Source: an uncultured Lachnospiraceae bacterium
Lineage (GTDB): Bacteria; Bacillota; Clostridia; Lachnospirales; Lachnospiraceae
DNA: 64,000 bases
Assembly (NCBI GenBank): GCA_934438085.1
Contig: CAKSBC010000001.1
Location: 62,001 to 126,000 of the forward strand
Direction of reading: 5' to 3'
Positions 1 through 8,220 of this stretch are shown piece after piece. Position 1 is the first letter of the stretch; each line of letters begins with the position of its first letter. The position numbers were made by a program, and so were the translations under genes. The notes beneath the pieces are model-generated. The model saw only the letters and a list, made by a program, of their open reading frames with translations, made no database searches and had not been told where the DNA came from.

Positions 1-793
1 TCCATTTTTCCAAAAGCATCTCTGCATTCTCATGAGCAATAAGCTCACGCTCTCTGTCTGTTAAAGGAAGCTTCATGAAAAGCTCTTTGACTTCCTTTGG
101 TAAAAAGAAAGGAAAATCACATCCGAACATGCATCTTTCCGCGCCGAACATCCTGATATATCTGACCATGTCATTTTTATCAACAAATTCCATACAGCTT
201 GATATATCTGTATAGCAGTTCAGATCCTTTAAAAACTCCGGACCCTCTTCAAAAACGTTCCAGCCTCCAAGATGTGCTCCGACTACGTCAAGTCTCGGAA
301 ACAGCTTGAGTATATATCTGAGCCTTTCAGGGTGCGAATAATTATTCGTATACTGTCCGCAGTGAAAATAAAACGGTATCTCCTTTTCCTGACAATAGTC
401 ATATAACGGAAAAAGTCTCTCATCATCTATGGCAAAGCACTGAGTTTCCGGATGGATCTTTATACCCAGTAAACCGTTTGCTCTTATATAATCAGCCTCC
501 TCTATCAGTGCATCTTCACCCATGGCAGCATGCACTGATCCGAAGCTGTGAAAATGCGGATCCTTTAAAAGACTTATTGCAAAATCATTAACTTCTCTTG
601 CCTGTCCCGGCTTCATAGCAACAGGAAGAAGCAGGAACTCATTAATTCCTACTTCCGCTCCCTCACGTATAAGCTCGGCAGGAGTTGCAGCAATTTCTGA
701 GGACTCAAGCCCGTAATACTTGCTGACATTCCTTGTAGCTCTTAATGCTATCTTTTCCGGATATACATGAGCATGAAAATCAATTATCTTCAA
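1..793 (-). CDS. Amidohydrolase family 2 (TIM-barrel) metal hydrolase, 3' end outside the window
   Basis: The frame is open from a TTG at 791-793 to the window edge. TTG is chosen because AGGAGA lies about 13 nt upstream and the protein then begins MKIIDFHAHVYP, the metal-binding HxH motif of amidohydrolase-2 (PF04909) enzymes. Further in are FHCGQY, VVGAHLGGW and FGCDFPFF, the later metal/catalytic His and Asp motifs of the family. It ends near EKW at the edge, so only a short tail is missing. Relatives are decarboxylases or hydrolases of small carboxylic acids; the substrate cannot be read here. The upstream 29-codon ORF stops 4 nt before this start and carries its ribosome site, so translation may be coupled. 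Confidence 0.8.
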   Translation of the reverse strand, partial: MKIIDFHAHVYPEKIALRATRNVSKYYGLESSEIAATPAELIREGAEVGINEFLLLPVAMKPGQAREVNDFAISLLKDPHFHSFGSVHAAMGEDALIEEADYIRANGLLGIKIHPETQCFAIDDERLFPLYDYCQEKEIPFYFHCGQYTNNYSHPERLRYILKLFPRLDVVGAHLGGWNVFEEGPEFLKDLNCYTDISSCMEFVDKNDMVRYIRMFGAERCMFGCDFPFFLPKEVKELFMKLPLTDRERELIAHENAEMLLEKW

Positions 794-797
794 TACC

Positions 798-887
798 TTA
801 TCTGTCTCCTATCGTAGCGAGTGCAGTTATGGCAATTCCGCAAATTGATGCTATTGCAACTATGGCTATAACCATCTTATGTGCCAT
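798..887 (-). CDS. 29-residue hydrophobic peptide upstream of the amidohydrolase
   Basis: An ATG at 885-887 follows an AGAGG-type site and opens 29 codons ending in TAA at 798-800. The peptide starts MAHKMVIAIVAIASICG and is one continuous Ile/Ala-rich hydrophobic stretch ending in TIGDR, compatible with one membrane helix. The stop lies 4 nt upstream of the TTG start of the amidohydrolase, and the last codons contain that gene's ribosome site, so its translation could open the downstream start. It could be a small membrane protein or a coupling peptide. I recognise no family. Confidence 0.45.
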   Translation of the reverse strand: MAHKMVIAIVAIASICGIAITALATIGDR

Positions 888-926
888 TATATATACCTCT
901 TATTCTTAACTCGATAATATAAAAAA

Positions 927-961
927 GAGCCAAGCGGACAATTGCCTTGTCTGTTTGGCCC
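927..961 (-). terminator. Intrinsic terminator after the ABC transporter operon
   Basis: On the minus strand an imperfect stem (GGGCCAA-CAGACAA pairing with TTGTC-GCTTGGCTC) is followed by TTTTTTAT. It lies about 80 nt beyond the stop of the ATPase gene at 1043 and separates it from the peptide/amidohydrolase unit. Confidence 0.8.
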
Positions 962-1042
962 ACCGCGTTTCATCTAAATGTTAATGCATTGCAACATTTT
1001 AGTCAATGACCGAATGCCGCGATTTAAGCGGTATTAATCGTG

Positions 1043-1837
1043 TTATCCCAGTAGTGCTTTATCGCTTGCAAACTCCTGACCGGATACCTTTTCAAACTGA
1101 TGTAAGAGATCCTCTACGGTAAGATGCTTTTTCTCTTCACCCTTGATATCAAGTACAACATGACCCTCATTCATCATGATAAGACGGTTTCCGTGATTAA
1201 TAGCATCCTTCATGTTATGAGTGACCATGAGAGTTGTAAGTTTCTGAGAATTAACTATTGTCTCAGTTGCTTCAAGCACCTTCTCTGCCGTCTTCGGATC
1301 AAGAGCAGCAGTATGCTCATCCAAAAGAAGCAGCTTTGGCCTCTGAAGAGTTGCCATTAAAAGTGTAAGTGCCTGCCTCTGACCTCCGGAAAGCAGTCCT
1401 ACCTTTGCTGTAAGTCTGTCCTCAAGACCCAAGTTTAATATCTTAAGCTTTTCAACAAAAAGCTCTCTGTCAGCATTAGTTACGCCCCATTTAAGGCCTC
1501 TTTTTAAACCTCTGCGGTTTGCAAGTGCAAGGTTCTCTTCGATCTGCATTGTAGCAGCCGTTCCTGTCATAGGATCCTGGAAAACACGTCCTATAAGCTT
1601 TGCACGCTTGAAATCAGGAAGTCCAGTAACATCAATGCCGTCGATAATTATAGATCCCTCATCAACAGGCCACACACCTGCAATAGCATTAAGCGTGGTA
1701 GATTTGCCCGCACCGTTTCCTCCGATGACCGTTACAAAATCACCCTCTTCAAGGGTAAGGTTTACGCCTCGTAATGCAACCTTTTCATTAACAGTGCCTG
1801 CATTGAAGGTCTTGCATACATTTTTCAGTTCAAGCAT
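1043..1837 (-). CDS. ABC transporter ATP-binding protein of a TrpXYZ-like importer
   Basis: This 264-residue ATPase powers the importer formed with the next two genes. Walker A (GGNGAGKST) is near residue 39, the signature LSGGQRQALTL near 150, Walker B (LLLLDEHTAALD) near 170 and the switch histidine in MVTHNM near 205. It resembles ATPases paired with ABC_sub_bind (PF04392) binding proteins, often annotated for tryptophan/tyrosine or other amino-acid-like solutes. Its ATG overlaps the stop of the permease by one base (TAATG), so the two are translationally coupled. The substrate is not certain. Confidence 0.88.
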   Translation of the reverse strand: MLELKNVCKTFNAGTVNEKVALRGVNLTLEEGDFVTVIGGNGAGKSTTLNAIAGVWPVDEGSIIIDGIDVTGLPDFKRAKLIGRVFQDPMTGTAATMQIEENLALANRRGLKRGLKWGVTNADRELFVEKLKILNLGLEDRLTAKVGLLSGGQRQALTLLMATLQRPKLLLLDEHTAALDPKTAEKVLEATETIVNSQKLTTLMVTHNMKDAINHGNRLIMMNEGHVVLDIKGEEKKHLTVEDLLHQFEKVSGQEFASDKALLG

Positions 1838-2790
1838 TACTTTACCTCCTTTGCAGCAGACTGTTTACCAGCCTTCATAAATGAATTCTTTGCCTGACCC
1901 TTAAGATAAGGAACAGCAAGGAAAATCGCAACAATAACAGCTGTAAAGAGCTTCATCAGGTTAGGATCAAGCTTAAGCCAGAGAACCAGTGTATAAATAA
2001 TATAGTAAATGATTCCGCCTATAACTACAAAGGAAAGACGTCCTGCGAAGTTAAGCTTCTTTCCTAAAACAGCCTCACCTAATACCTCACCGATAATAAC
2101 CGCGGCAAGTCCGATAACGATAGCGCCTCTTCCGCTGTTAACATCGGCAAATCCTGAATACTGTGCAGAAAGTCCTCCGGCAAGTGCAACAAGTCCATTG
2201 GAAATTGCAAGACCGAGCACCTTCATAGCATTAATATCTATGCCCTGTGCCTTTGACATCGTCGGGTTGCAGCCGGTAGCACGAAGAGATGCACCCATCT
2301 CAGTTCCGAAGAACCAATACATGACTGCTATAACTATAACTGCAAATGCAAATCCGGTAATGATAGCAGGTGTAATATGTCTTGATGAAACTATAAGATA
2401 GAACTTATCAACGCTTACGGCCTGATTGGCTTTAAAATGCATAATAGCCAGGTTAATGGAATACAGTGCATACTGTGAAAGAATACCTGCAAGTATAGCC
2501 GGAATACCGAGCTTTGTATGAAGAAGTCCGGTAACACAGCCAACGAGAAGACCGCAGACAGTTGCTATAAGGATTGCAATCCAGGGATTCATTCCTCCGA
2601 CAATAAGCATTACAGATACCGCACCGCCTGTTGAAAAGGTTCCGTCAACAGAAAGATCTGCAATATCCAAAAGTCTGAAGGTGACGTAAACACCGAGTGC
2701 CATGATACCCCATATAAGTCCCTGCGCAACACTCGCAGGAAGTCTGCCGGCAAGTCCGGCAAGGCTGAGTGAACTTAAATAAGCAGCCAT
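1837..2790 (-). CDS. ABC transporter permease (branched-chain/TrpY type)
   Basis: A 317-residue polytopic membrane protein with roughly 8-10 hydrophobic segments and the LSVDGTFSTGGAV region typical of permeases partnered with TrpX-type binding proteins (BPD_transp_2 superfamily). It would form the inner-membrane channel of the importer. It lies between the binding protein and the ATPase and overlaps the latter by one base. The 155 nt upstream, to the binding-protein stop at 2946, show no strong terminator, so one operon is likely. Confidence 0.85.
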   Translation of the reverse strand: MAAYLSSLSLAGLAGRLPASVAQGLIWGIMALGVYVTFRLLDIADLSVDGTFSTGGAVSVMLIVGGMNPWIAILIATVCGLLVGCVTGLLHTKLGIPAILAGILSQYALYSINLAIMHFKANQAVSVDKFYLIVSSRHITPAIITGFAFAVIVIAVMYWFFGTEMGASLRATGCNPTMSKAQGIDINAMKVLGLAISNGLVALAGGLSAQYSGFADVNSGRGAIVIGLAAVIIGEVLGEAVLGKKLNFAGRLSFVVIGGIIYYIIYTLVLWLKLDPNLMKLFTAVIVAIFLAVPYLKGQAKNSFMKAGKQSAAKEVK

Positions 2791-2945
2791 TTTACCCTCC
2801 GAAAAAATAATTGTTTTTCAAATTCTGCAGCTCATTAATACAGAATGCCCAATAAGACCTGCTTGAGCCACTATACAGTAAACGGAGCCGCCGCGCCATC
2901 ATAAGCACGGCAGCCCCAAATGATCATAGTATAAACAGTTATATA

Positions 2946-3986
2946 TTATTCAGCCTCGTAAGCCTCATAATCCTCAGGCATTGTAAGTCCGAGTTCCTCG
3001 CAGATTGCCGGATTATACTTCTTAACAGGAGCATCATCATAACGGATAGACATTGTTGAGATGTCTGCACCGTCCTTAAGTATCTCTACTGCCATCTGTC
3101 CTGTTACATAACCGATGTTGTAGTAGCTGATTGAAAGTGTAGCAACACCGCAGCCTGCCATGATGCCTTCCTCACCTGCGAAGATAGGTGTCTTTGCAGG
3201 AAGTGCAATATTGTTGATAGTTTCTGTGTATGATGCTGCTGTATTGTCTGTAGGAATGTAAAGAGCATCTACGTTATCACATGCCTCTGAGGTTACAGAT
3301 GCAAGATCGTTTGAATCAGAGAATGTATAAATCTTAACTGTCTTGCCGTCAGCTTCAAGCTTTGCCTGTACTGTATCAGCCTGGAACTTTGAGTTTGGCT
3401 CTGCTGAGCAGTAAAGGATACCGATAGTCTGAGCATCCGGGAAAATATCTTCCATCATGGAAGCCTGCTCCTCAAGAGGTGCGCAGTCAGATGTACCTGA
3501 AATATTTCCGCCTACGGTTCCGTCAAAATCAGCGATATCAAGAGCTACGCCGTAGTCTGTGATAGATGTACCAAGGATAGGAATATCTCCTGTAGCGGCT
3601 GCTGCAGCCTGAATTGAAGCTGTTGCATTAGCAAGGATAAGGTCAACGTCCTCAGCAACAAAGTTTGTGCAGATAGTAGTTGCTGTTGCAGCATCACCGT
3701 TTGCGTTCTGCTCGTCAAAGTTTACATTTTCCTCTCCAAGGCCTTCTGTAACGGCATCCTTAAAGCCCTGAGTTGCCTGATCAAGTGCCGGATGCTGAAT
3801 AAGCTGGCAGATACCGATGTTATAAATCTGTCCGTCTGCCGCTTCCTCCGAAGCTTCCTCTGCTGCTTCAGTATCTGACTCTGACTCAGCTGCAGATGTT
3901 GCATCAGCACCTGATGAACCGCATGCTGTAAGTCCGAGCATAGCTGCTGTAAGTCCGAGCGCTAAGATCTTTCTGTAAAGTTTCAT
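2946..3986 (-). CDS. ABC substrate-binding lipoprotein (ABC_sub_bind / TrpX family)
   Basis: A 346-residue secreted lipoprotein: positively charged start MKLYRKI, hydrophobic core, then lipobox LTAC with the lipidated Cys at residue 22. A Glu/Ala/Asp-rich linker (about residues 28-52) precedes the binding domain beginning YNIGICQLIQHPALD, characteristic of PF04392 proteins. First gene of the importer operon, with a strong AGGAGG-type site at about 3992-4000 and a perfect 7-bp hairpin (4006-4026, CAGCATC/GATGCTG) just above that site, which might influence initiation. Ligand unknown; TrpX-like proteins bind aromatic amino acids, but similar proteins bind other solutes. Confidence 0.88.
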   Translation of the reverse strand: MKLYRKILALGLTAAMLGLTACGSSGADATSAAESESDTEAAEEASEEAADGQIYNIGICQLIQHPALDQATQGFKDAVTEGLGEENVNFDEQNANGDAATATTICTNFVAEDVDLILANATASIQAAAAATGDIPILGTSITDYGVALDIADFDGTVGGNISGTSDCAPLEEQASMMEDIFPDAQTIGILYCSAEPNSKFQADTVQAKLEADGKTVKIYTFSDSNDLASVTSEACDNVDALYIPTDNTAASYTETINNIALPAKTPIFAGEEGIMAGCGVATLSISYYNIGYVTGQMAVEILKDGADISTMSIRYDDAPVKKYNPAICEELGLTMPEDYEAYEAE

Positions 3987-4109
3987 AATGATTCCTCCTC
4001 CTTCGCAGCATCTGTTGACGATGCTGTAAGCATTTATTTTGCTTAAGTAAATTATTCGCTTAAGTCTTTCGCTCTCTACTATTTTGCTTTAACGCATGAA
4101 AGCATTGAT

Positions 4110-4138
4110 ATATTAACGCAAAAACATCAATTCGTCAA
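4110..4138 (-). promoter_or_regulatory. Sigma-A-type promoter of the TrpXYZ-like operon
   Basis: On the minus strand TTGACG and TAATAT are separated by exactly 17 nt, about 125 nt before the binding-protein start. It lies between the metI stop (4174) and the transporter operon and so makes that operon an independent unit. Confidence 0.65.
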
Positions 4139-4173
4139 CAGTTAAAATGTATAAAAATCAAATACAATTTACT

Positions 4174-4854
4174 TTAGTGAGTATTCTTTTTTGCTATATG
4201 TCCGCCAAGCCACTGAACAAGGCTTACGGCTATAACGAGCACTATAACAGTAGCCCAGGTAATATCCGTCATATTTCTGTCATGTCCGTAGCGAATAGCA
4301 AAATCACCGAGTCCTCCGGCACCTACAGCACCGGCCATAGCTGTAAGTCCGAGAAGGCTTATGGCGGTTATTGTAGTCGCTCTTGCAAGCGCTGCAGTAC
4401 TCTCTCTTAAATACACTCTGAATATGACCTCGATAGGGCTGGAACCCATTGAAAGAGCTGCCTCTATGAGTCCGTAATCAGTTTCAGCAAGAGCCGCCTC
4501 TACCTGTCTTGTAAAGAACGGTGTGCAGCCGAAAACAAGCGGAACGATTGCACCCCTTACATATATGGCCGTACCCATTACAAGCCTTGAAAGAGGCATT
4601 AAAGCTGTCAGAAGAATAATGAACGGTATCGAACGAAAAAGATTGATAACCGAATCTATGACCTTATAAACAGGCTTATTCTCAAGTATTCCGCCTGTCT
4701 TCGTTACTGTAAGTACAACGCCCAGCACGAGTCCTATCACAAAGGCGATAATTCCTGCCCAGAGCTCCATTATCAGGGTGTCCTTCATCGCCTCAATAAA
4801 ATCGCTCCAGTGAGCAGATACATTCGGCATATTATTAAGCAGAAACTCTTGCAT
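4174..4854 (-). CDS. metI: Methionine ABC transporter permease MetI
   Basis: A 226-residue membrane permease with about five hydrophobic segments and the EAA-type cytoplasmic loop (LIEAALSMGSSPIEVIFRVYL, about residues 128-148) that docks on the ATPase. Length and the motif run FRSIPFIILL match MetI of D-/L-methionine importers. Its start overlaps the 3' end of metN by 20 nt with a ribosome site inside metN, the usual metNI arrangement. It is the last gene of the operon that starts at metQ, about 4.3 kb upstream. Confidence 0.92.
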   Translation of the reverse strand: MQEFLLNNMPNVSAHWSDFIEAMKDTLIMELWAGIIAFVIGLVLGVVLTVTKTGGILENKPVYKVIDSVINLFRSIPFIILLTALMPLSRLVMGTAIYVRGAIVPLVFGCTPFFTRQVEAALAETDYGLIEAALSMGSSPIEVIFRVYLRESTAALARATTITAISLLGLTAMAGAVGAGGLGDFAIRYGHDRNMTDITWATVIVLVIAVSLVQWLGGHIAKKNTH

Positions 4855-5881
4855 CCTTAATCACCTCCACATTAACATTCTGACTTTCAAAGTATTCAAG
4901 TGCCTTATTAATATTATCTGCTTCACCGCTGATAATGACTACGGTGCCTCCTATAGACAGATCCCCGACTATCTCAACATCCGCAAGTATGATATTCATA
5001 TATACCTGATACTTTAAGATTGCAGTAGAGATAATAGGCTCTGACACTCTGACATTATTATAATTAAGTCTTGCCATGACCTCGCCCGGCTTAAGCCTCG
5101 TTGTAGGATTGCCGTCACGCAGGAACTCCTCTGCCTTGGAAAGGTTGGACGTAGACTTGATAAAATCTCTGGTAAGCTTAGCCTCAGGCTTTGTAAATAC
5201 CGTCATCACATCTCCGGACTCTACCACCTTACCTTTTTCCATAACGGCGACCTTGTTGCAGATAGTCTTAATAACGTCCATCTCATGGGTAATGACTACA
5301 ATAGTTATGCCAAGCTCCTTATTAAGCTTTTTTAGGAGCTTAAATATGGAATGTGTAGTCTGCGGATCAAGTGCTGAGGTGGCCTCATCGCAAAGAAGTA
5401 TCTTCGGATCATTTGCAAGCGCTCTTGCAATTGCCACACGCTGCTTCTGACCGCCTGAAAGCTGTGATGGGTAAGCTCCTGCTTTATCGGATATCTCAAC
5501 CATCTCTAAAAGCTTCTGAACCTTTTTATTTATCTCATCCTTTGAAAGACCGCTTCCCTTTAACGGATAGGCAACATTTCCTGCAACTGTCCTTGACGGC
5601 ATAAGATTAAAATGCTGGAAGATCATGCCGATCTTTTTTCTGGCTTCCCTGAGCTCTCTTGCAGGAAGCCCGGTAATATCGGTTCCGTCTATTATAACCT
5701 CGCCGGAATTCGGTCTTCCAAGCAGGTTTATGCATCTTACAAGTGTAGATTTACCGGCACCGGAAAATCCGATTATCCCGTAAATGTCCCCGTCATTAAC
5801 GGTAATGCTGACATCATTTACAGCATGTACATCTCTGCCGTTATCATTAAATTCCTTTACTATATGCTTAAGCTCTATCAA
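4835..5881 (-). CDS. metN: Methionine ABC transporter ATPase MetN with C-terminal NIL domain
   Basis: A 348-residue protein: N-terminal ABC ATPase with Walker A GFSGAGKST (about residues 38-46), signature LSGGQKQRVAIARAL, Walker B ILLCDEATSALDP and switch His in VITHEMDV, followed by a C-terminal ferredoxin-fold NIL domain (about residues 270-348). In known MetN proteins that domain binds methionine and inhibits transport when methionine is high. It lies 46 nt after the hydroxyacid dehydrogenase gene, so metNI are co-transcribed behind metabolic genes instead of directly next to metQ. Confidence 0.93.
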   Translation of the reverse strand: MIELKHIVKEFNDNGRDVHAVNDVSITVNDGDIYGIIGFSGAGKSTLVRCINLLGRPNSGEVIIDGTDITGLPARELREARKKIGMIFQHFNLMPSRTVAGNVAYPLKGSGLSKDEINKKVQKLLEMVEISDKAGAYPSQLSGGQKQRVAIARALANDPKILLCDEATSALDPQTTHSIFKLLKKLNKELGITIVVITHEMDVIKTICNKVAVMEKGKVVESGDVMTVFTKPEAKLTRDFIKSTSNLSKAEEFLRDGNPTTRLKPGEVMARLNYNNVRVSEPIISTAILKYQVYMNIILADVEIVGDLSIGGTVVIISGEADNINKALEYFESQNVNVEVIKDARVSA

Positions 5882-5927
5882 TGCCTGATTCCTCCGAATG
5901 TTACTAAATCAAATCTCCTAAGGCAGG

Positions 5928-6881
5928 TTATTCTTTAATTTCCGCCGCGATCCTGATATTTTCTCTGATATGATCGCAGCAAAGATGGAATTTCTCTTTT
6001 TCTGTATCAGTAAGCGGAAGCTCGATGATCTTTTCAACTCCGTTTGCACCTATTACCGCAGGTACTCCCGCACAAACCCCGGTCTCACCGTATTCGCCTT
6101 CAAGCTTGCAGCTTGCAGGAATAACCATCTTCTCGTCAAATACTATCGCCTTTACGCAGCGGGCAGCTGTAAGAGCAATTGCAAAATCCGTGTGATGCTT
6201 TCCGCTGAAGGTTACCCAGCCGCCCTCGCGTCCTGCAAGCTCAGCCTTGGCTCTGTCAATGTCAAAGCGCGGGTCTGTCTTTACAAGCTCGTCAAGCGGC
6301 ATACCGTTTATATTAAAGGTTGACCATGGCGTCATCTGTGAGCTGCCGTGCTCACCTATCATATAACCATTGATCGATTTAGGATCTATATTGCATTTGT
6401 CAGCTACATGCGCCTTAAGCCTTGCAGTATCAAGTCCGGTACCTGTTCCGAAAATATGTCCCTTAGGAAGAGGAATAAGTCTGATGAGCTCATTGGTAAT
6501 GACATCACACGGATTTGAAATATTAACTATATATCCTTTAAAGCCGGATTCCGCTATTTTCTTTGCATAGCTTCTTACGGCAGGAATATTAAACTTGAGC
6601 TCTGCTACTCTGTCAGAGTTTCCGATAAGCAAAGTTATCTTTCCGACAGCATTTACAATAACATCACAGTCTCCGAGATCCTCAAAGCTTCCGAGACTTA
6701 TCTTTACTCTGTGAGGAAGAAATTCAGCGCTGTCAAAAACATCCTGTCTTTCGGCTGCGGCCTTGCTCTCATTAAGATCAACTAATACAAACTCATCGCC
6801 TATACCCTTAAGAGCCAGAGTGTAAAGCACATGACAGCCAACATTTCCAAGTCCTACTATACCTACTTTAACCTTATACAT
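5928..6881 (-). CDS. L-2-hydroxyacid dehydrogenase of the lactate/malate dehydrogenase fold, L-HicDH-like
   Basis: A 317-residue NAD-dependent enzyme. The Rossmann motif GIVGLGNVG is at residues 8-16, an acidic NAD-selecting residue in VLVDLN, NISNPCDVIT follows, and the catalytic His is in GEHGSSQ. The substrate loop reads VGKITLLIGNSDRVAELKF, which resembles L-2-hydroxyisocaproate dehydrogenase more than lactate dehydrogenase (no QKPGETR-like loop). The family interconverts bulky 2-oxo acids and L-2-hydroxy acids. Placement between the aminotransferase and metN suggests 4-methylthio-2-oxobutyrate or a branched-chain oxo acid as substrate; that is inference. Ordinary lactate dehydrogenase is less likely from the loop. 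Confidence 0.82.
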   Translation of the reverse strand: MYKVKVGIVGLGNVGCHVLYTLALKGIGDEFVLVDLNESKAAAERQDVFDSAEFLPHRVKISLGSFEDLGDCDVIVNAVGKITLLIGNSDRVAELKFNIPAVRSYAKKIAESGFKGYIVNISNPCDVITNELIRLIPLPKGHIFGTGTGLDTARLKAHVADKCNIDPKSINGYMIGEHGSSQMTPWSTFNINGMPLDELVKTDPRFDIDRAKAELAGREGGWVTFSGKHHTDFAIALTAARCVKAIVFDEKMVIPASCKLEGEYGETGVCAGVPAVIGANGVEKIIELPLTDTEKEKFHLCCDHIRENIRIAAEIKE

Positions 6882-6911
6882 TTCTATACCTTCTATCTTG
6901 AATAAATCCCG

Positions 6912-8075
6912 TTAAAAACATTCTCTGATATGTGAAAGTCTCTCTATCGCATCGTGCAGAGTCTCGTTTCTCTTTGAGAAATTGAATCTTATATAATTAT
7001 TGACCGGCTCATTAAAGAAGATCGAGCTCGGAACTCCGGCAACACCCACTCTCTTAATAAGCTCTTCGGCAAATTCAAGATCACTTTCAAAGCCGAATTC
7101 ACTGATATCGACCATTATGTAATATGCGCCCTCAGGGATATTATGCTTAAGCCCTATATCATCCAGTCCTTTTATGAAAATGTCTCTTTTCTCTGTGTAT
7201 TCTCTCAGGAATTCATCATAATAATCCTGACCGAACTTAAGCCCTGTTACTATCGCCTCCTGAAGCGGTGCAGGCGCTCCTACTGTAAGGAAGTCATGCA
7301 CCTTTCTTATTCTGTCGGTTATCTCAGGCGGTGCGATGGTATATCCGAGTCTCCAACCGGTTATAGAATAGGTCTTGGAAAGCGAGCTGCAGGAAATAGT
7401 TCTTTTCCTCATTCCCGGAAGTGACGCAAAATATGTGTGCTTATAAGGTGCAAATACGATGTGCTCGTACACCTCGTCGGTAACGACATAAGCATCATAT
7501 TTTTCCGCAAGCTCGGCTATATCCGAAAGCTCCTTTTCCGAGAATACCTTTCCGCATGGATTTGAAGGATTGCAGAGCACCAAAGCCTTTGCTCCGGCTT
7601 TAAATGCAGCCTCAAGCTCATCCTTATTAAAATCATACTCAGGAGGAATGAGCGGAACATATATAGGCTCTGCACCGGAAAGAATAGTGTCAGCACCGTA
7701 GTTCTCATAAAAAGGTGAGAAAATAGCGACCTTATCTCCCGGATTTATGATAGACATCATAGTTGCCATCATAGCCTCTGTACTTCCGCAGGTGACAACG
7801 ATCTCACTGTCGTGATCAATGTCAAAGCCCATGAGTCTTGACTGTTTTTCCGCAATTGCTTTTCTTAAATTAGGAGCGCCCCAGGTTATAGCATACTGAT
7901 GAACATTTTCATCGGCTGTCTTCTTTAATGCCTCAAGTATCTCCTTTGGCGGATCAAAATCAGGAAAGCCCTGTGAAAGATTAACTGCTCCGTACTTAAG
8001 GGCGATCCTAGTCATTCTTCTAATTACCGAATCTGTAAAATTTGCTGTTCTCTGTGATAATTCTCTCATATGCAT
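6912..8075 (-). CDS. Class I/II PLP-dependent aminotransferase
   Basis: A 387-residue fold-type I aminotransferase. Visible are VNLSQGFPDFDPP near residue 33 (typical of methionine/kynurenine/aromatic transaminases such as YbdL), NPSNPCGKVFS near 170, VTDEVYEH near 198, the PLP lysine in SSLSKTYSITGWRLGY near 235 and the substrate-carboxylate Arg in IRFNFSK near 370. It would turn an L-amino acid into its 2-oxo acid for the neighbouring dehydrogenase. The start is uncertain: ATG codons at 8075 and 8069 are both possible and the ribosome site is weak. Gene order argues for methionine or another MetNIQ substrate. Confidence 0.85.
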   Translation of the reverse strand: MHMRELSQRTANFTDSVIRRMTRIALKYGAVNLSQGFPDFDPPKEILEALKKTADENVHQYAITWGAPNLRKAIAEKQSRLMGFDIDHDSEIVVTCGSTEAMMATMMSIINPGDKVAIFSPFYENYGADTILSGAEPIYVPLIPPEYDFNKDELEAAFKAGAKALVLCNPSNPCGKVFSEKELSDIAELAEKYDAYVVTDEVYEHIVFAPYKHTYFASLPGMRKRTISCSSLSKTYSITGWRLGYTIAPPEITDRIRKVHDFLTVGAPAPLQEAIVTGLKFGQDYYDEFLREYTEKRDIFIKGLDDIGLKHNIPEGAYYIMVDISEFGFESDLEFAEELIKRVGVAGVPSSIFFNEPVNNYIRFNFSKRNETLHDAIERLSHIRECF

Positions 8076-8153
8076 TACCTGTGTTTTATCAAATAAACTC
8101 CGGATCTATCCGGGATAATTAACTCTTAATGTTTATAAATGCAAAATTTTCAC

Positions 8154-8190
8154 AAGAGCCGATAGGAGTAATTGTGAGTGTTCGGCTCTT
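8154..8190 (-). promoter_or_regulatory. 9-bp inverted repeat between metQ and the aminotransferase gene
   Basis: AAGAGCCGA and TCGGCTCTT flank a 19-nt loop, about 30 nt after the metQ stop. On the minus strand the stem is followed by GTGAAAATTTTGC, not a clean U-run. It could be a leaky terminator or an mRNA-stability hairpin giving more metQ than downstream enzymes. There is no sign of a new promoter before the aminotransferase. Confidence 0.45.
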
Positions 8191-8220
8191 ATGAAAACTG
8201 CTTATTGGAAGGATTATTAT

